Of a DNA stretch of 64,000 bases, positions 56,301 through 64,000 are shown one piece after another (the stretch's first letter is position 1; each line of letters begins with the position of its first letter). Source of the stretch: Melampsora larici-populina 98AG31 (taxonomy: Eukaryota; Basidiomycota; Pucciniomycetes; Pucciniales; Melampsoraceae); assembly GCF_000204055.1 (NCBI RefSeq), contig NW_006768774.1, positions 1,379,819 to 1,443,818 of the forward strand, read 5' to 3'. Under the pieces are notes generated by a model. That model worked only from the letters and a program-made list of their open reading frames with translations, did no database searches and was not told the origin of the DNA. The translations under genes and the position numbers were made by a program.

Positions 56301-59043
56301 AGTGCCAGATAGATACCCACTTCCTCGTATTGAGTATGCGCTCACGAACCTTGGAAAGGCTTTGTATATTACACTCATGGATGTAATGGAAGGTTTCCAT
56401 CAGAATATAGTAGCAGAAGATAGCAGAAAATTCCTGAGAATCATCTGCTATCTAGGTATTTTTGAATATCTGAGGATGCCATTTGGAATCAAGAATGCAC
56501 CAGCATTTTTCCAGAGGATGATGGACATAGAGTTTTCTCAAGAATTGCGGGAAGGCTGGGTCATCATATACATTGATGATATCATCATCTTTCATGATAA
56601 CTGGGAGGATCATATCAAAGGAGTAGAAAGGATCCTACAGAAAGTACGAGAGATGGGTATGACTATTTCCCTTAAAAAGAGTCATTTTGGTTTTAACAGT
56701 GTAAAAGCTTTGGGCCATATTGTGTCCGGTTTATGGATTGACATAGACCAGAACAGAGTAGCAGCAGTTCTGAACAAGCAATGTCCACAGAACATTAGTG
56801 AACTGCAAGCCTTTTTGGGATTTGCAAGCTACTATAGGAATTACTTGCAAGATTACGGGAAAATCTCCAGTAGTTTATACAAACTTCTAGGCAAGGGTGT
56901 TGCATTTGAAATGACCAAGGAAAGGACAGAGGTGTGGGCCACTATCAAACAGATGATTAGTAGTGCTCCACTATTATTGCAACCAGATTTCACTAAACCT
57001 TTCAAACTCTATGTAGATGCTTCTTTTGATGGTTTAGGAGCAGCACTTCATCAATCCAGGATCATTGATGGGAAGTTGCAAGAGGGACCAATTGTGTTCA
57101 TATCACGCAAACTGAAAGACAGTGAAACCAGATATGGGTCTCCACAACTTGAAGCTCTGGGATTAGTCTGGGCGCTTGAGAAACTCCACTATTATTTGGA
57201 TGGAGCGTACTTTGAGGTCATCACTGACTGCACAGGAGTCAGGTCTTTGATGAATATCAAAACTCCAAATAGGCATATGCTTAGATGGATGCTTGCAATC
57301 CAGGAATACCGGCCTTATATGACCATTACACATAGACCTGGAAAAATGCACAACAATGCAGATGGATTGAGCAGAATGGCTTTACCCAATGATGAATCCA
57401 ATCCAGCATGGGAGCCTGAGGAGGTAGAACTCGACATCCCAGTGATGGGATTGAGTTTGGCTGAACTTAGTGATGAATTTTTTGAAGAAATTCAGAAGAG
57501 TTATAATAACGATCCTAACACTACAAAGTTGATTAAGATTATGAGTCAAGATAAAATAGATATGTCTTTAGTTACCAGTTTGGATTCTCCATGGAAGGAA
57601 CTTTACGCTGAAGGAAAATTTTCTTTGCAATCTGGATTACTCTATTACAGAGAAAAGCATACCTCTGTAATAGTACTTGTGGATAAAGCTCATAAAGAAC
57701 AAGTGCTCAAAGTATGCCATGATGAGATACTTGCAGGACACATGGGTGAAGATAAAACACTAGAAAAAGTTTGTACTACGGCATGGTGGATCAAGAGAAA
57801 CCTGGATACCGAGATGTATGTTAACAGCTGTGAAAGATGCCAGAAGGCTAATAAAGCTACTGGAAAGAGGTATGGCCTATTACAACACATCCAAGAGCCA
57901 ACATACCCGTGGGAGATCATTAATATGGATTTTGTCACAGCACTTCCACCAGCAGGAGTAGAGAACTATAATGCTTGCCTGGTTATTGTTGATAGGTTTC
58001 CAAGACGAGCCAGATTTCTGCCGTGTTACAAGGAGTCCACAGCAATGGATATAGCGCTTCTATTTTGGGAAAGACTGATTAGTGATGTGGGACTTCCAAG
58101 AGTCATCATCAGTGATAGAGATCCTAAGTTTACTTCAGAATTTTGGAAAGGACTTTACAGTCTAATGGGCACCAAATTAGCATTCTCTACCGCACACCAC
58201 CCACAAACAGACGGGCTTGCAGAGAAAATGATTCAAACCTTATCAGAAATGGTAAGAAGGTATTGTGCGTTTGGACTTGATTACAAAGACAAAGACGGGA
58301 TTACACATGACTGGAAAAGCTTACTTCCTGCCTTGGAGATAGCTTACAACAGCAGTATACACAGTAGCACAAAAAAGAGTCCTTTTGAAGTGGAAAGAGG
58401 GTTCTGTCCTAGACTTCCCAGGGACAAATTTCGGAGTAGGGATGTGGATATTCACCCTACCTCTTTAAGTTTTGCGACAATGCTAAATAGAGCAAGGGAA
58501 TATGCTACTAGGTGTGTCAGAGAGTCAGTAGAATATAACAAAGAGAGATGGGATAAGTCGCATCAAGAGCCTGAATTTTCTGTTGGGGAACAAGTCCTGC
58601 TTTCCACTGTAAATTTCAATAATATCCAGGGACCTAAGAAATTACAAGATCAATTTGTGGGACCTTTTGTGATATCAAAACTAGTTGGCACAAATGCAGT
58701 TGAACTGATATTACATGGCGAGTTGGAAAGGAGGCATCCTGTGTTTCCAGTGTCCTTGATTAAGAAGTACACTCCACCTGAGGCTAGTGATATTAGACAA
58801 ACGAAGACAGTACCAGTAGTGGTCATACCTCCATATGAGCCAGAAGGAGAGAAAAAATTTCTAAAGATACTTAAAGATAAAAGGGTCAAAGACAAGGATG
58901 GTAAGGACACCATCTTATACCTGGTGAGATATAAAGGTAAAGGAGCGGATGGAGACGAATGGCTCCCAGGGGATAAAGTACCTAACTCAAAAGTAACTCT
59001 TAGAGCTTTTAGAGCAGCTAAGAGAGATACAGCAATTCAGTAG
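52636..59043 (+). CDS. Gag-Pol polyprotein of the chromovirus
   Basis: One 2135-codon ORF. ATG 52636 is the first ATG of the transcript. Residues 1-250 are Ser/Pro/Gly-rich and overlap another ORF; the Gag-like part follows, with coiled segments (300-600) and a zinc-knuckle-like CHTCGSTDPTHVWKTCKGKH near 817. Then come the protease (LLDSGASCSVVG, near 950), reverse transcriptase (CGDFRALNTYTVPDRYPLPR near 1211, YIDDII near 1311), RNase H (LYVDASFDGLGAAL near 1459) and integrase: HHCC finger (GHMGEDKTLEK, CERCQKANKATGK) and the DDE triad in NMDFVTALPP, SDRDPKFTSEFW and HHPQTDGLAEKMIQ. A chromodomain ends the protein (LYLVRYKGKGADGDEWLPG, near 2100). The chromodomain usually guides integration to heterochromatin. 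No catalytic residue is visibly lost, so the element may be active. Confidence 0.93.
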   Translation: MSDRPRTRSESRKRASGPNAGTERPSDPTRASEPIGRSSTDGGRTSERGRSTTRGKRRGPFTSTPLRAGADYPAIGSTNRASAPTPSTSAIGSRGHVPLEFPARSVSEVGGSEGNGSNPSRHETHLEGVGFRGSPSLAKASVQPQLLGRGHSHGGEQMATPWYPTMAPDLDQPLRIQGVDGRGDSKTPTSSKKSDSPQQEETIRQSIQSLGKRSQEAIVSLELRSCDEGSSSYGSLPDQARNPRPLQPRQLTLEDERVVSLFRSILDQDLVERWTNKIDLAIQPVVHRSIKDKECIAYFTECVKKVHENVKVVHSKVAYGLNNYNSILSDLVHHLEIQHQDLVSENAKCHSELLDLFDIQKIPLDRESLVEMCNMVSSEIGMLLDEKLGLALKNQSSPLLSEPDSLEKKVLNTKIDQHFNKHFSELSHQMKKALDEKFDLLLGETLDQKFDQLFGNLSNKLEGGITNKDLLEQQLQAEKILHSRLDYLENYLKDMDQTGKIQREQILKEVVQIKDAVNLNPSAGKAQGMVLGETPSRNFQKESLWRKDEEMVASPATGKNPEDVRHLLSDLKEQIAAIERGGREPSLVVKENSEAQEYKAAISKALRRDWPKDWPTFDGEGEYNHQEFIDWVDRTSKAMQMPDELIVAKLGIVFQGVARQWFIDLSKDEDLQTWAEWRTAMHERFGNQAWKNKMQKLYMSDQFIPRSNVDCVKWANKQKQRVQAFLPTATQEELVEKVLWQLPGSMRIFVTSKLKEPARWTDFLLALEDICKTLSERRNTQAVIKGRPFIPRTAEPPTNSSARATVGSADKKSGKACHTCGSTDPTHVWKTCKGKHKAINEVDTEETHDQDIAEVGMEFVEYVSDEEDIFGLLQDGEVEVIESNFCTDIDISQLQAEADMPIIGHTKDGIQHISDAKLLKSKPSAGRAHTLGFHSLTRVIVEGVEAEMLLDSGASCSVVGSIYLGTIVPDWKHKLMPCNDNMKFSGCGGSLFPLGVINLKAIFPHKQGGVRIDAEFVVMENSHTKYFILGDDYLGAYGIDIFHSREKYFTIGNDVKKKKFGLPLQRPILAGLRVTQSEDQPEIEPVGTQMSQMQKVEEGIKEAAFSPKLEPEQKGKFVKLIHEYCNEFGLGDSPLGSIKSHPVHVQLNIEKPYPPILRKAAYPASPRNRVEIEKHIEELLQYGVIRKVGEDEEVDITTPVIIAWHNGKSRLCGDFRALNTYTVPDRYPLPRIEYALTNLGKALYITLMDVMEGFHQNIVAEDSRKFLRIICYLGIFEYLRMPFGIKNAPAFFQRMMDIEFSQELREGWVIIYIDDIIIFHDNWEDHIKGVERILQKVREMGMTISLKKSHFGFNSVKALGHIVSGLWIDIDQNRVAAVLNKQCPQNISELQAFLGFASYYRNYLQDYGKISSSLYKLLGKGVAFEMTKERTEVWATIKQMISSAPLLLQPDFTKPFKLYVDASFDGLGAALHQSRIIDGKLQEGPIVFISRKLKDSETRYGSPQLEALGLVWALEKLHYYLDGAYFEVITDCTGVRSLMNIKTPNRHMLRWMLAIQEYRPYMTITHRPGKMHNNADGLSRMALPNDESNPAWEPEEVELDIPVMGLSLAELSDEFFEEIQKSYNNDPNTTKLIKIMSQDKIDMSLVTSLDSPWKELYAEGKFSLQSGLLYYREKHTSVIVLVDKAHKEQVLKVCHDEILAGHMGEDKTLEKVCTTAWWIKRNLDTEMYVNSCERCQKANKATGKRYGLLQHIQEPTYPWEIINMDFVTALPPAGVENYNACLVIVDRFPRRARFLPCYKESTAMDIALLFWERLISDVGLPRVIISDRDPKFTSEFWKGLYSLMGTKLAFSTAHHPQTDGLAEKMIQTLSEMVRRYCAFGLDYKDKDGITHDWKSLLPALEIAYNSSIHSSTKKSPFEVERGFCPRLPRDKFRSRDVDIHPTSLSFATMLNRAREYATRCVRESVEYNKERWDKSHQEPEFSVGEQVLLSTVNFNNIQGPKKLQDQFVGPFVISKLVGTNAVELILHGELERRHPVFPVSLIKKYTPPEASDIRQTKTVPVVVIPPYEPEGEKKFLKILKDKRVKDKDGKDTILYLVRYKGKGADGDEWLPGDKVPNSKVTLRAFRAAKRDTAIQ

Positions 59044-59057
59044 AAGGATAACCTTCT

Positions 59058-59071
59058 CTGGTGGTGGGGAA
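59058..59071 (+). other. Polypurine tract candidate
   Basis: CTGGTGGTGGGGAA immediately precedes the 3' LTR. Purine-rich sequence at this place primes plus-strand DNA synthesis in LTR elements. Confidence 0.65.
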
Positions 59072-59821
59072 TGTCAGCCCTGAGCCCTGTGTACAGGACC
59101 ACGGACTAACAAACACACATGTAAACACATTTAATACATATGTAAATAATATGTAAATATATGAAACTTGTTTAAAACCATAAGAATTACAACTCATGGC
59201 TCAGTTTCAAGAGTCACTTAAGTAACAAGACTTTTAACCTCATAGTAAAACCTAACCCAAACCTAACTCAAAAGAAAAGCAAACCTAAGTGCCAACCACA
59301 AGTTGACGCCTAGGTCTGGAATATATAAACCCCTCTTCTTCCCACTCTGGAAGAAGAAGAACTTCATATCATTACACAACTCATCATCACAACTTACTTG
59401 ATTCTTCACCAAGAATATTGAGTACAGTGATATTGTTGTACTTTGATTGTCATAGTTCTTTTCTGTCTTTGTTCAGGTCATTGTAAAACCTCAAGTAGTG
59501 TTCTGAGCTTGTGGGACCAATAGCTAACAGAACAAGCTTGGAATTTACAAAGGGCACCTCATTAGAGAGTCTAAAGTACCCAGCGGCACCTCTGATTCTT
59601 CAGAGTCTAAAGTACTGCAGGCTTGGTAGTTGTAAGATCAACCCAAGCTCAGAGTAGGATCCTTAGAAGGACTACTTAGCCATCCCACTGGCCACAAATC
59701 CTCTCATTAGAGGTCAACTAACTGTAGTCTTCGCTTGGGTGTAACAAGTGAAGGCTTCATCGTTGACTACTCTTTACTTTTCTTAGTGAAGAGTTAGCCC
59801 AACAGTTGCTGACTCCTCACA
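59072..59821 (+). repeat. 3' LTR
   Basis: 750 bp, identical to the 5' LTR as far as I can compare by eye except C at 59102 versus T at 50085 (CCACGG versus CCATGG). Confidence 0.95.
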
Positions 59822-59826
59822 GAATC

Positions 59827-62496
59827 TGAATGAGATATCCTGGACCTTGAACCCTTCCTGCATCTACAGGCGTATTGGAGCAATCCCTCACACAAACAAC
59901 CTCTTCTCAATGAAATCATGGCCAGGTTCAGCAGACCTTTTGAATACTTTGACCAGCCCCATCAAGCACTTACACTCTTCAACTTCAAGATCATTCTTGA
60001 AAACTTTCTTAATCATTCATTCACGTTCAATCAATTGCTGCCTCTGACTCTTGATTATTGTTTTTTTCAATTCCTTTTTTGATTCTTCATATGCTTTCTT
60101 CTGTATTTATGAGCATATGCTCTCATTTCTCTTTATGCTATACCTACATTTGCAATTCTAAGTGAATGGTTTTGATTCATCTGGCAGCTTGATCCTTTAA
60201 TGTATGCAATGGGAAAAACAGGGTGAGAAACTGTAGCAACAGCTCTTTGTGTTGCACACAACACAACAAGATTTGTGATTGCCTGTTGTGTTGTGCGGTT
60301 TGAGGTATGAAATATTTTTGCTGTGTTGGTTGCAATGACCTGTTGCCCACAATGCAACACAACACAACAGTCCAACATTGCTCTGGCTTTGTGGCCTGAG
60401 GCCCAATCTCAGGCATTGTGTATTTTTTTTGGGTCTGGATTAAAAAAAGGTGTACAAGGGTCAAGTTGTGGTTGCCCACGGGTGAATCACATAACTTATT
60501 GGTTAGGTGCTCAATTTGTTGACCAATTCCAGTTGATCTTATAACCACTGCACTACAGGAGCATGCCTGGGACCAATGTATAGCCTGACTGGTACCTTAC
60601 AAGCTTAAGTATCTAGCCTAATCCCAGGCCCAAATTTTGACCTACTGGTGAAAAAAAACTTGACCAATGCCTTGGATGATCCCACATATGGATTGAGTAA
60701 GCATCTTCTGCTGAGTAGACCTGTCTACTTATTGATCTGAGATACTGTCATTATGGTAGTGAGCTTTGAGCTCAAAATTGAACTTTTGTCTAGCTGGTCA
60801 AGAGGTAGTACATAGTACACTTGATCTACTGTAAAGTTTCAAATTTAGTAGTCACAAGAAATTCTATTCACCCACAGTCCCTCTCATTGAGACTTGAATT
60901 ATTAGTACCATAGTATATTTTATTAGTTCCACCCCTTAGGGTTTCACGGGTTTACTGAATTCCTTTTCTCTCACATCAAATCTTGCAAAACATCAGACTC
61001 CAGAATTATAGTACATTACAATTTTATTCAATTAATTTTTCTAAAACAAGATAATCAAATATTTACAAACCAATTCCCTTGAAAAGCCTTGAAGGAAACC
61101 TCTGGTCAAATCATCACCTTTCACATCACAAACATCAAAAATTTGCACCTCAAAACCCCCCTTTTTGTTTCACACCCATCTGGGCAGTAATTAACAAAAA
61201 CACCTTTTTTGGTCACACACATACATGGTTTTTCACCAAAAAAATCTCCCAAAAAACCACTTTTTTGTCACAAACTTACATAGGAACATACCTGGGTCTT
61301 AATAAGGGCCAGCTAAAAATCTTTGTTGTCTCCAAAATCCAATAGAGTTATTATTTATAGATGTTTTGGGATTTCAAAAGAGTGTTTCACAGCAAAGACA
61401 TAAGTAGTATTCCAAGATTCTAATGATTTTTTTCTTATATTTCTCTCTTTCATGATCCTCTTTCAAAAATTAGAAGTTTAACAAGATAAATCATACATCT
61501 GTTTTATCTCCCTTGCCTGAAATCTGTGTACATTCTCAAGGACACAGAAAGATATTTTGGGTTCTCCTACATTTTTTATCACCAAAGCTCTCTGGCTGGT
61601 TAGGCTGGCCCTGGTCCAACTGGTTGAGGGGCTCTGACAACACTTACTTTGGCCAAGGAAAATGTCAAAAGTAGGGGGTTTCACCACATTTGACTCAAAT
61701 TTTCAGTGTTTTTGTAGCTTATTGCACTGTATCTCTGACTTGACTATGCTGTGAAGTACATAGCTAGTTATGTAAAGCCACAAAATCAACCCATGGCCCA
61801 AATACCCACAAAATTCAAGTGATTTGGCTTGGAAGCCTTGTCAAACTTTGTGGAGATTGAGTGGATATGGACACTTCTCTCTTCTCCTGATAATGCTATG
61901 TGCTGCAAGCTCAAATTAATATTCTGGATTTCTTCAACGCCCAAGAATTTCACTTTGATAACTCAATTTCTTGGTGTCTTCCCAAAAAGATAATTCACAC
62001 AACATGTTGAAGTAGATGGCATTATGAATCAGCAATGAATAGGATATTGGATAAAGATCAAAGAGTTAAATTATACCTTGTGTGAAACCGCATTGAAAAA
62101 CATCAGACGATTTAGCAAGGCAAAGAAAAATCCTCAAAAAAAAATGAATAAATGGAATTAAACACCTTTAAAAAAGAAAATAAAAAGACTATTGACAAAA
62201 TCATGATAACCCAGTAGAGAGAGAGAGAAAGAAAGAAGAAAAAAAAGGAAATTTCAAATTAAATTAAGCTCTTCTTCAAAAAAAAGAATCAGAGTCTTAA
62301 TTTAATTGAAAGGAAGAATGGAGATGAGAAAATTGGTAAGAGGTACACTTGAAAAGGATGAAAAGTAATGTACGTTTAGCAAGATAGAATAAAAAAGAAA
62401 TGATCCCAAAAGAAGAGAAGAAAAATTGGTGAGATTTATGATTCTGAATGGAATGATAGTTAGATAGTGAAAGGTTAACCAGAGATTTCATCTGGC
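59827..62496. other. Repeat-like, gene-free region
   Basis: No coding motif. It contains a CAACA/TGTTG-rich inverted-repeat segment at about 60240-60380, listed separately, and AT-rich DNA with long A-runs (62100-62280). On the minus strand at about 60555-60530 a TAGTGCAGTGGTTA word matches a tRNA A-box, so a SINE is possible, but no good B-box was found. Several short Phe-rich ORFs are composition effects. Confidence 0.4.
60240..60380. repeat. Inverted repeats rich in TTGTGTTG/CAACACAA
   Basis: GTTGCACACAACACAACAAG (60250s) and CCTGTTGTGTTGTGCGG (60280s) can pair, and CAATGCAACACAACACAACAG recurs at about 60350. The segment may form hairpins and looks like the end of a degenerate DNA element. 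Confidence 0.55.
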
Positions 62497-63254
62497 TTAT
62501 GCTCCAACCATCTTACTTCCGACCTAATTAAATAAAATCGAATGATGAAAATCAAGTCAATGACGATGATCATAGCCAGGCGAGAAGAGTGATTTCAAAG
62601 GGAGATTAACTAACCGTTCTTTCGCTTTCTAGTTTAGCTTTATTCTTCGCAAAAGCTGCCTCACGGCAAGAAGTCATGTTGAGACTGTTGAATGATAGAA
62701 ATCAAAAGTTAGCCAAAGGCATTTAACTAAAAAAGGATGAATGAGGTCAGAGGTCAAGAGAGAGGCTTACCAAGCATGATCTTCTGGAAGTCGATGACGA
62801 GCACAGAATTGAAAAGTACAATGTGGACAATCACCAACCAAACCTGTATGAAGACAATTAAAATCCAAAAAACACCACCAAGTCCAGCACTCAGGCCTAA
62901 ACTCGAATCCAAGAGAAAACAGTTAAAACACAAAGACTTACGTAATGCAGGTTGAGAACACTGAGATTCATTGACACTATTCTTGGCATGTTGACATCGT
63001 TTCTTGGGAGCACCGCCTCTGAGTCGCATAGCCACCTCAGCCGTGATGAAATCGACTTGATGGTTTTCGATTTGACCATCCCAAGGTTTACCGGACCTTG
63101 AAAGACGAAGTGAAGAAACAAATGAGTTGGGTAGATTGGCATATTCACAAACGGCTTGTAAGATTTCATTTGGATTTCTATAGTTTGATGAGTTTTGTAA
63201 AATCATAGTTGCTGAACCTGGGAATGGTAAACTGAGTAAGATTTGAGGAGCCAT
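62497..63254 (-). CDS. Ubiquitin-like / AN1 zinc-finger protein (4 exons)
   Basis: Minus-strand exons 63254-62942, 62843-62771, 62684-62615 and 62523-62497 give 160 residues. The first 80 residues look like a divergent ubiquitin-like domain ending MRLRGG (residues about 76-81), the processing signature of ubiquitin precursors. Directly after it, APKKRC begins an AN1-type zinc finger: RCQHAKNSVNESQC, then VGDCPHCTFQFCARHRLPEDHAC, matching the Cys/His spacing CxxC...CxxxxHxxxxxHxC. The tail CREAAFAKNKAKLESERT-VGSKM matches fungal AN1 proteins that I recall (TMC1-like). AN1 proteins bind ubiquitin or proteasome factors and respond to stress. Splice junctions restore ALR-LVGDC and HAC-LNM in frame. 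Whether the ubiquitin-like part is cleaved after GG is open. Confidence 0.88.
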
Positions 63255-64000
63255 TGAAAGAAGAAAGGATTGAGGGATTGGTTGATGTAGTTGATTGATT
63301 AGGAGGTTAGGTGATATAAGACAAGTGAAGATCTAGTAAGTGATGTTGATGATGAAAGGTGATTTATAGACTGTGTAAAGGTGTAGTAAGACGAGCTTGA
63401 GAGTGAGATGGTTGGAGTAAAGAAATGCTTTGAGCAATTGGAAAGTATTTATAAGAAGATTGATATGAAATGAAAATAAGAACGATGAGTTGAAGATGAA
63501 GAGTATCGAGATCTGAAGAGGGCTTTATATATGAAATGAAGTTTCAAGTTTTATCGAGAGTTTAATTAAAATAAGTTTTAAGTGAGTAGTTAAGGTAAAA
63601 AAATGTGTGTAGGTAGGGTAGGTTTTCAAAGGGGATACAACGGTCAAACCACCCAAATCAATCAAATTATGAAATTCAAGTTTGAATGGAATTTGATTTT
63701 GGTTTGATCAAGAGGATGATCAGGATAAAAGAAAAAAAGAAGTAAAGTTAAAAAAGAGAAAATTGATATATAGGTGGTTTTAGGAGTGAGTTCTGATTGT
63801 TGTTGTTGTTGTTTGTAATTTGAAGATTAATGATTTGAGAATTGGAGGAGATCCTTGTTGTTTCTTGTTAATTTCTTGATGGATTTGATGATGTGATCAA
63901 TGGATGTTCTAATGAGCAGCTTTTATCTGTCTAAACTTCAAGATTGATGATTTCTGAGTAAAAGTAGAATGATGATTTCAGTGATGGTCAATGATGATTT
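63255..64000. other. Upstream region of the AN1 gene
   Basis: Promoter side of the minus-strand AN1 gene, AT-rich, with GATG and GTTGTT trinucleotide runs. No further gene starts are supported up to the window edge. Confidence 0.5.

Larger units (their letters stand above)
50055..59821 (+). mobile_element. Ty3/gypsy chromovirus, complete, recent insertion
   Basis: Two 750-bp LTRs (TGTCAG...CTCACA) flank an internal region of about 8.3 kb with a primer-binding-like site, a polyprotein ORF of 2135 codons and a purine-rich tract. Target duplication GAATC lies at 50050-50054 and 59822-59826. The LTRs differ at one base that I can see. Order protease, reverse transcriptase, RNase H, integrase, chromodomain marks a chromovirus of the Ty3/gypsy group. 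No premature stop lies in the polyprotein. Confidence 0.95.

Overview
The window looks like nuclear DNA of a basidiomycete fungus, most likely a rust (Pucciniales; Melampsora-like gene content is my inference). Genes are dense with 60-100 nt introns, intergenic DNA is AT-rich, and several mobile elements belong to families I associate with rusts. There are no bacterial operons; each gene has its own start, introns and stop. Exon coordinates were assembled by hand from reading frame, GT-AG (twice GC-AG) borders and recalled family motifs; no alignment or RNA data were available.

Layout. 0-5.3 kb: the 3' end of a PEX2-like RING gene, then DPH1 (diphthamide synthesis, minus strand) diverging from the gene for initiation factor eIF2D (plus strand). 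7.0-9.1 kb: a nine-exon secreted protein with Asn-rich and Gly-Asn-Gly-Ser repeat tracts. 13.0-13.7 kb: a small unknown protein. 15.7-18.4 kb and 31.0-33.7 kb: two closely related 11-exon tannase/feruloyl-esterase genes, plus a third relic at about 30.0-30.4 kb carrying a 79-bp fold-back insertion. 18.4-30 kb between the two genes is transposon territory: a zinc-finger transposon relic, a fold-back MITE, a decayed TET/JBP-like 2OG-Fe(II) dioxygenase, and a nearly complete Mutator-like element whose coding region ends in an OTU-protease-like domain.

35-37.5 kb: SulP/STAS sulfate transporter (minus). 38.3-39.7 kb: secreted cysteine-containing protein with Lys/Pro/Thr-rich tails. 41.4-45.3 kb: kelch-propeller membrane protein. 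46.9-48.5 kb: STE20-type protein kinase. 50.05-59.82 kb: an almost pristine Ty3/gypsy chromovirus with 750-bp LTRs and a 5-bp target duplication. 62.5-63.25 kb: ubiquitin-like/AN1 zinc-finger protein (minus).

Most interesting. (1) The chromovirus leader has no ATG on the plus strand from before its TATA box to 52636, where the 2135-codon polyprotein starts. A candidate intron (52556-52661) would remove that ATG and at the same time create a new ATG across the splice junction, opening a second, overlapping protein of about 221 codons in another frame. (2) In-frame TGA codons interrupt three transposon-associated ORFs where CGA (Arg) is plausible, which suggests CpG-directed C-to-T decay; one victim is itself a TET/JBP-like gene of the 5-methylcytosine-oxidase superfamily. 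(3) The Mutator-like element carries an OTU-like domain that has been thrown out of frame by a 14-bp tandem duplication.
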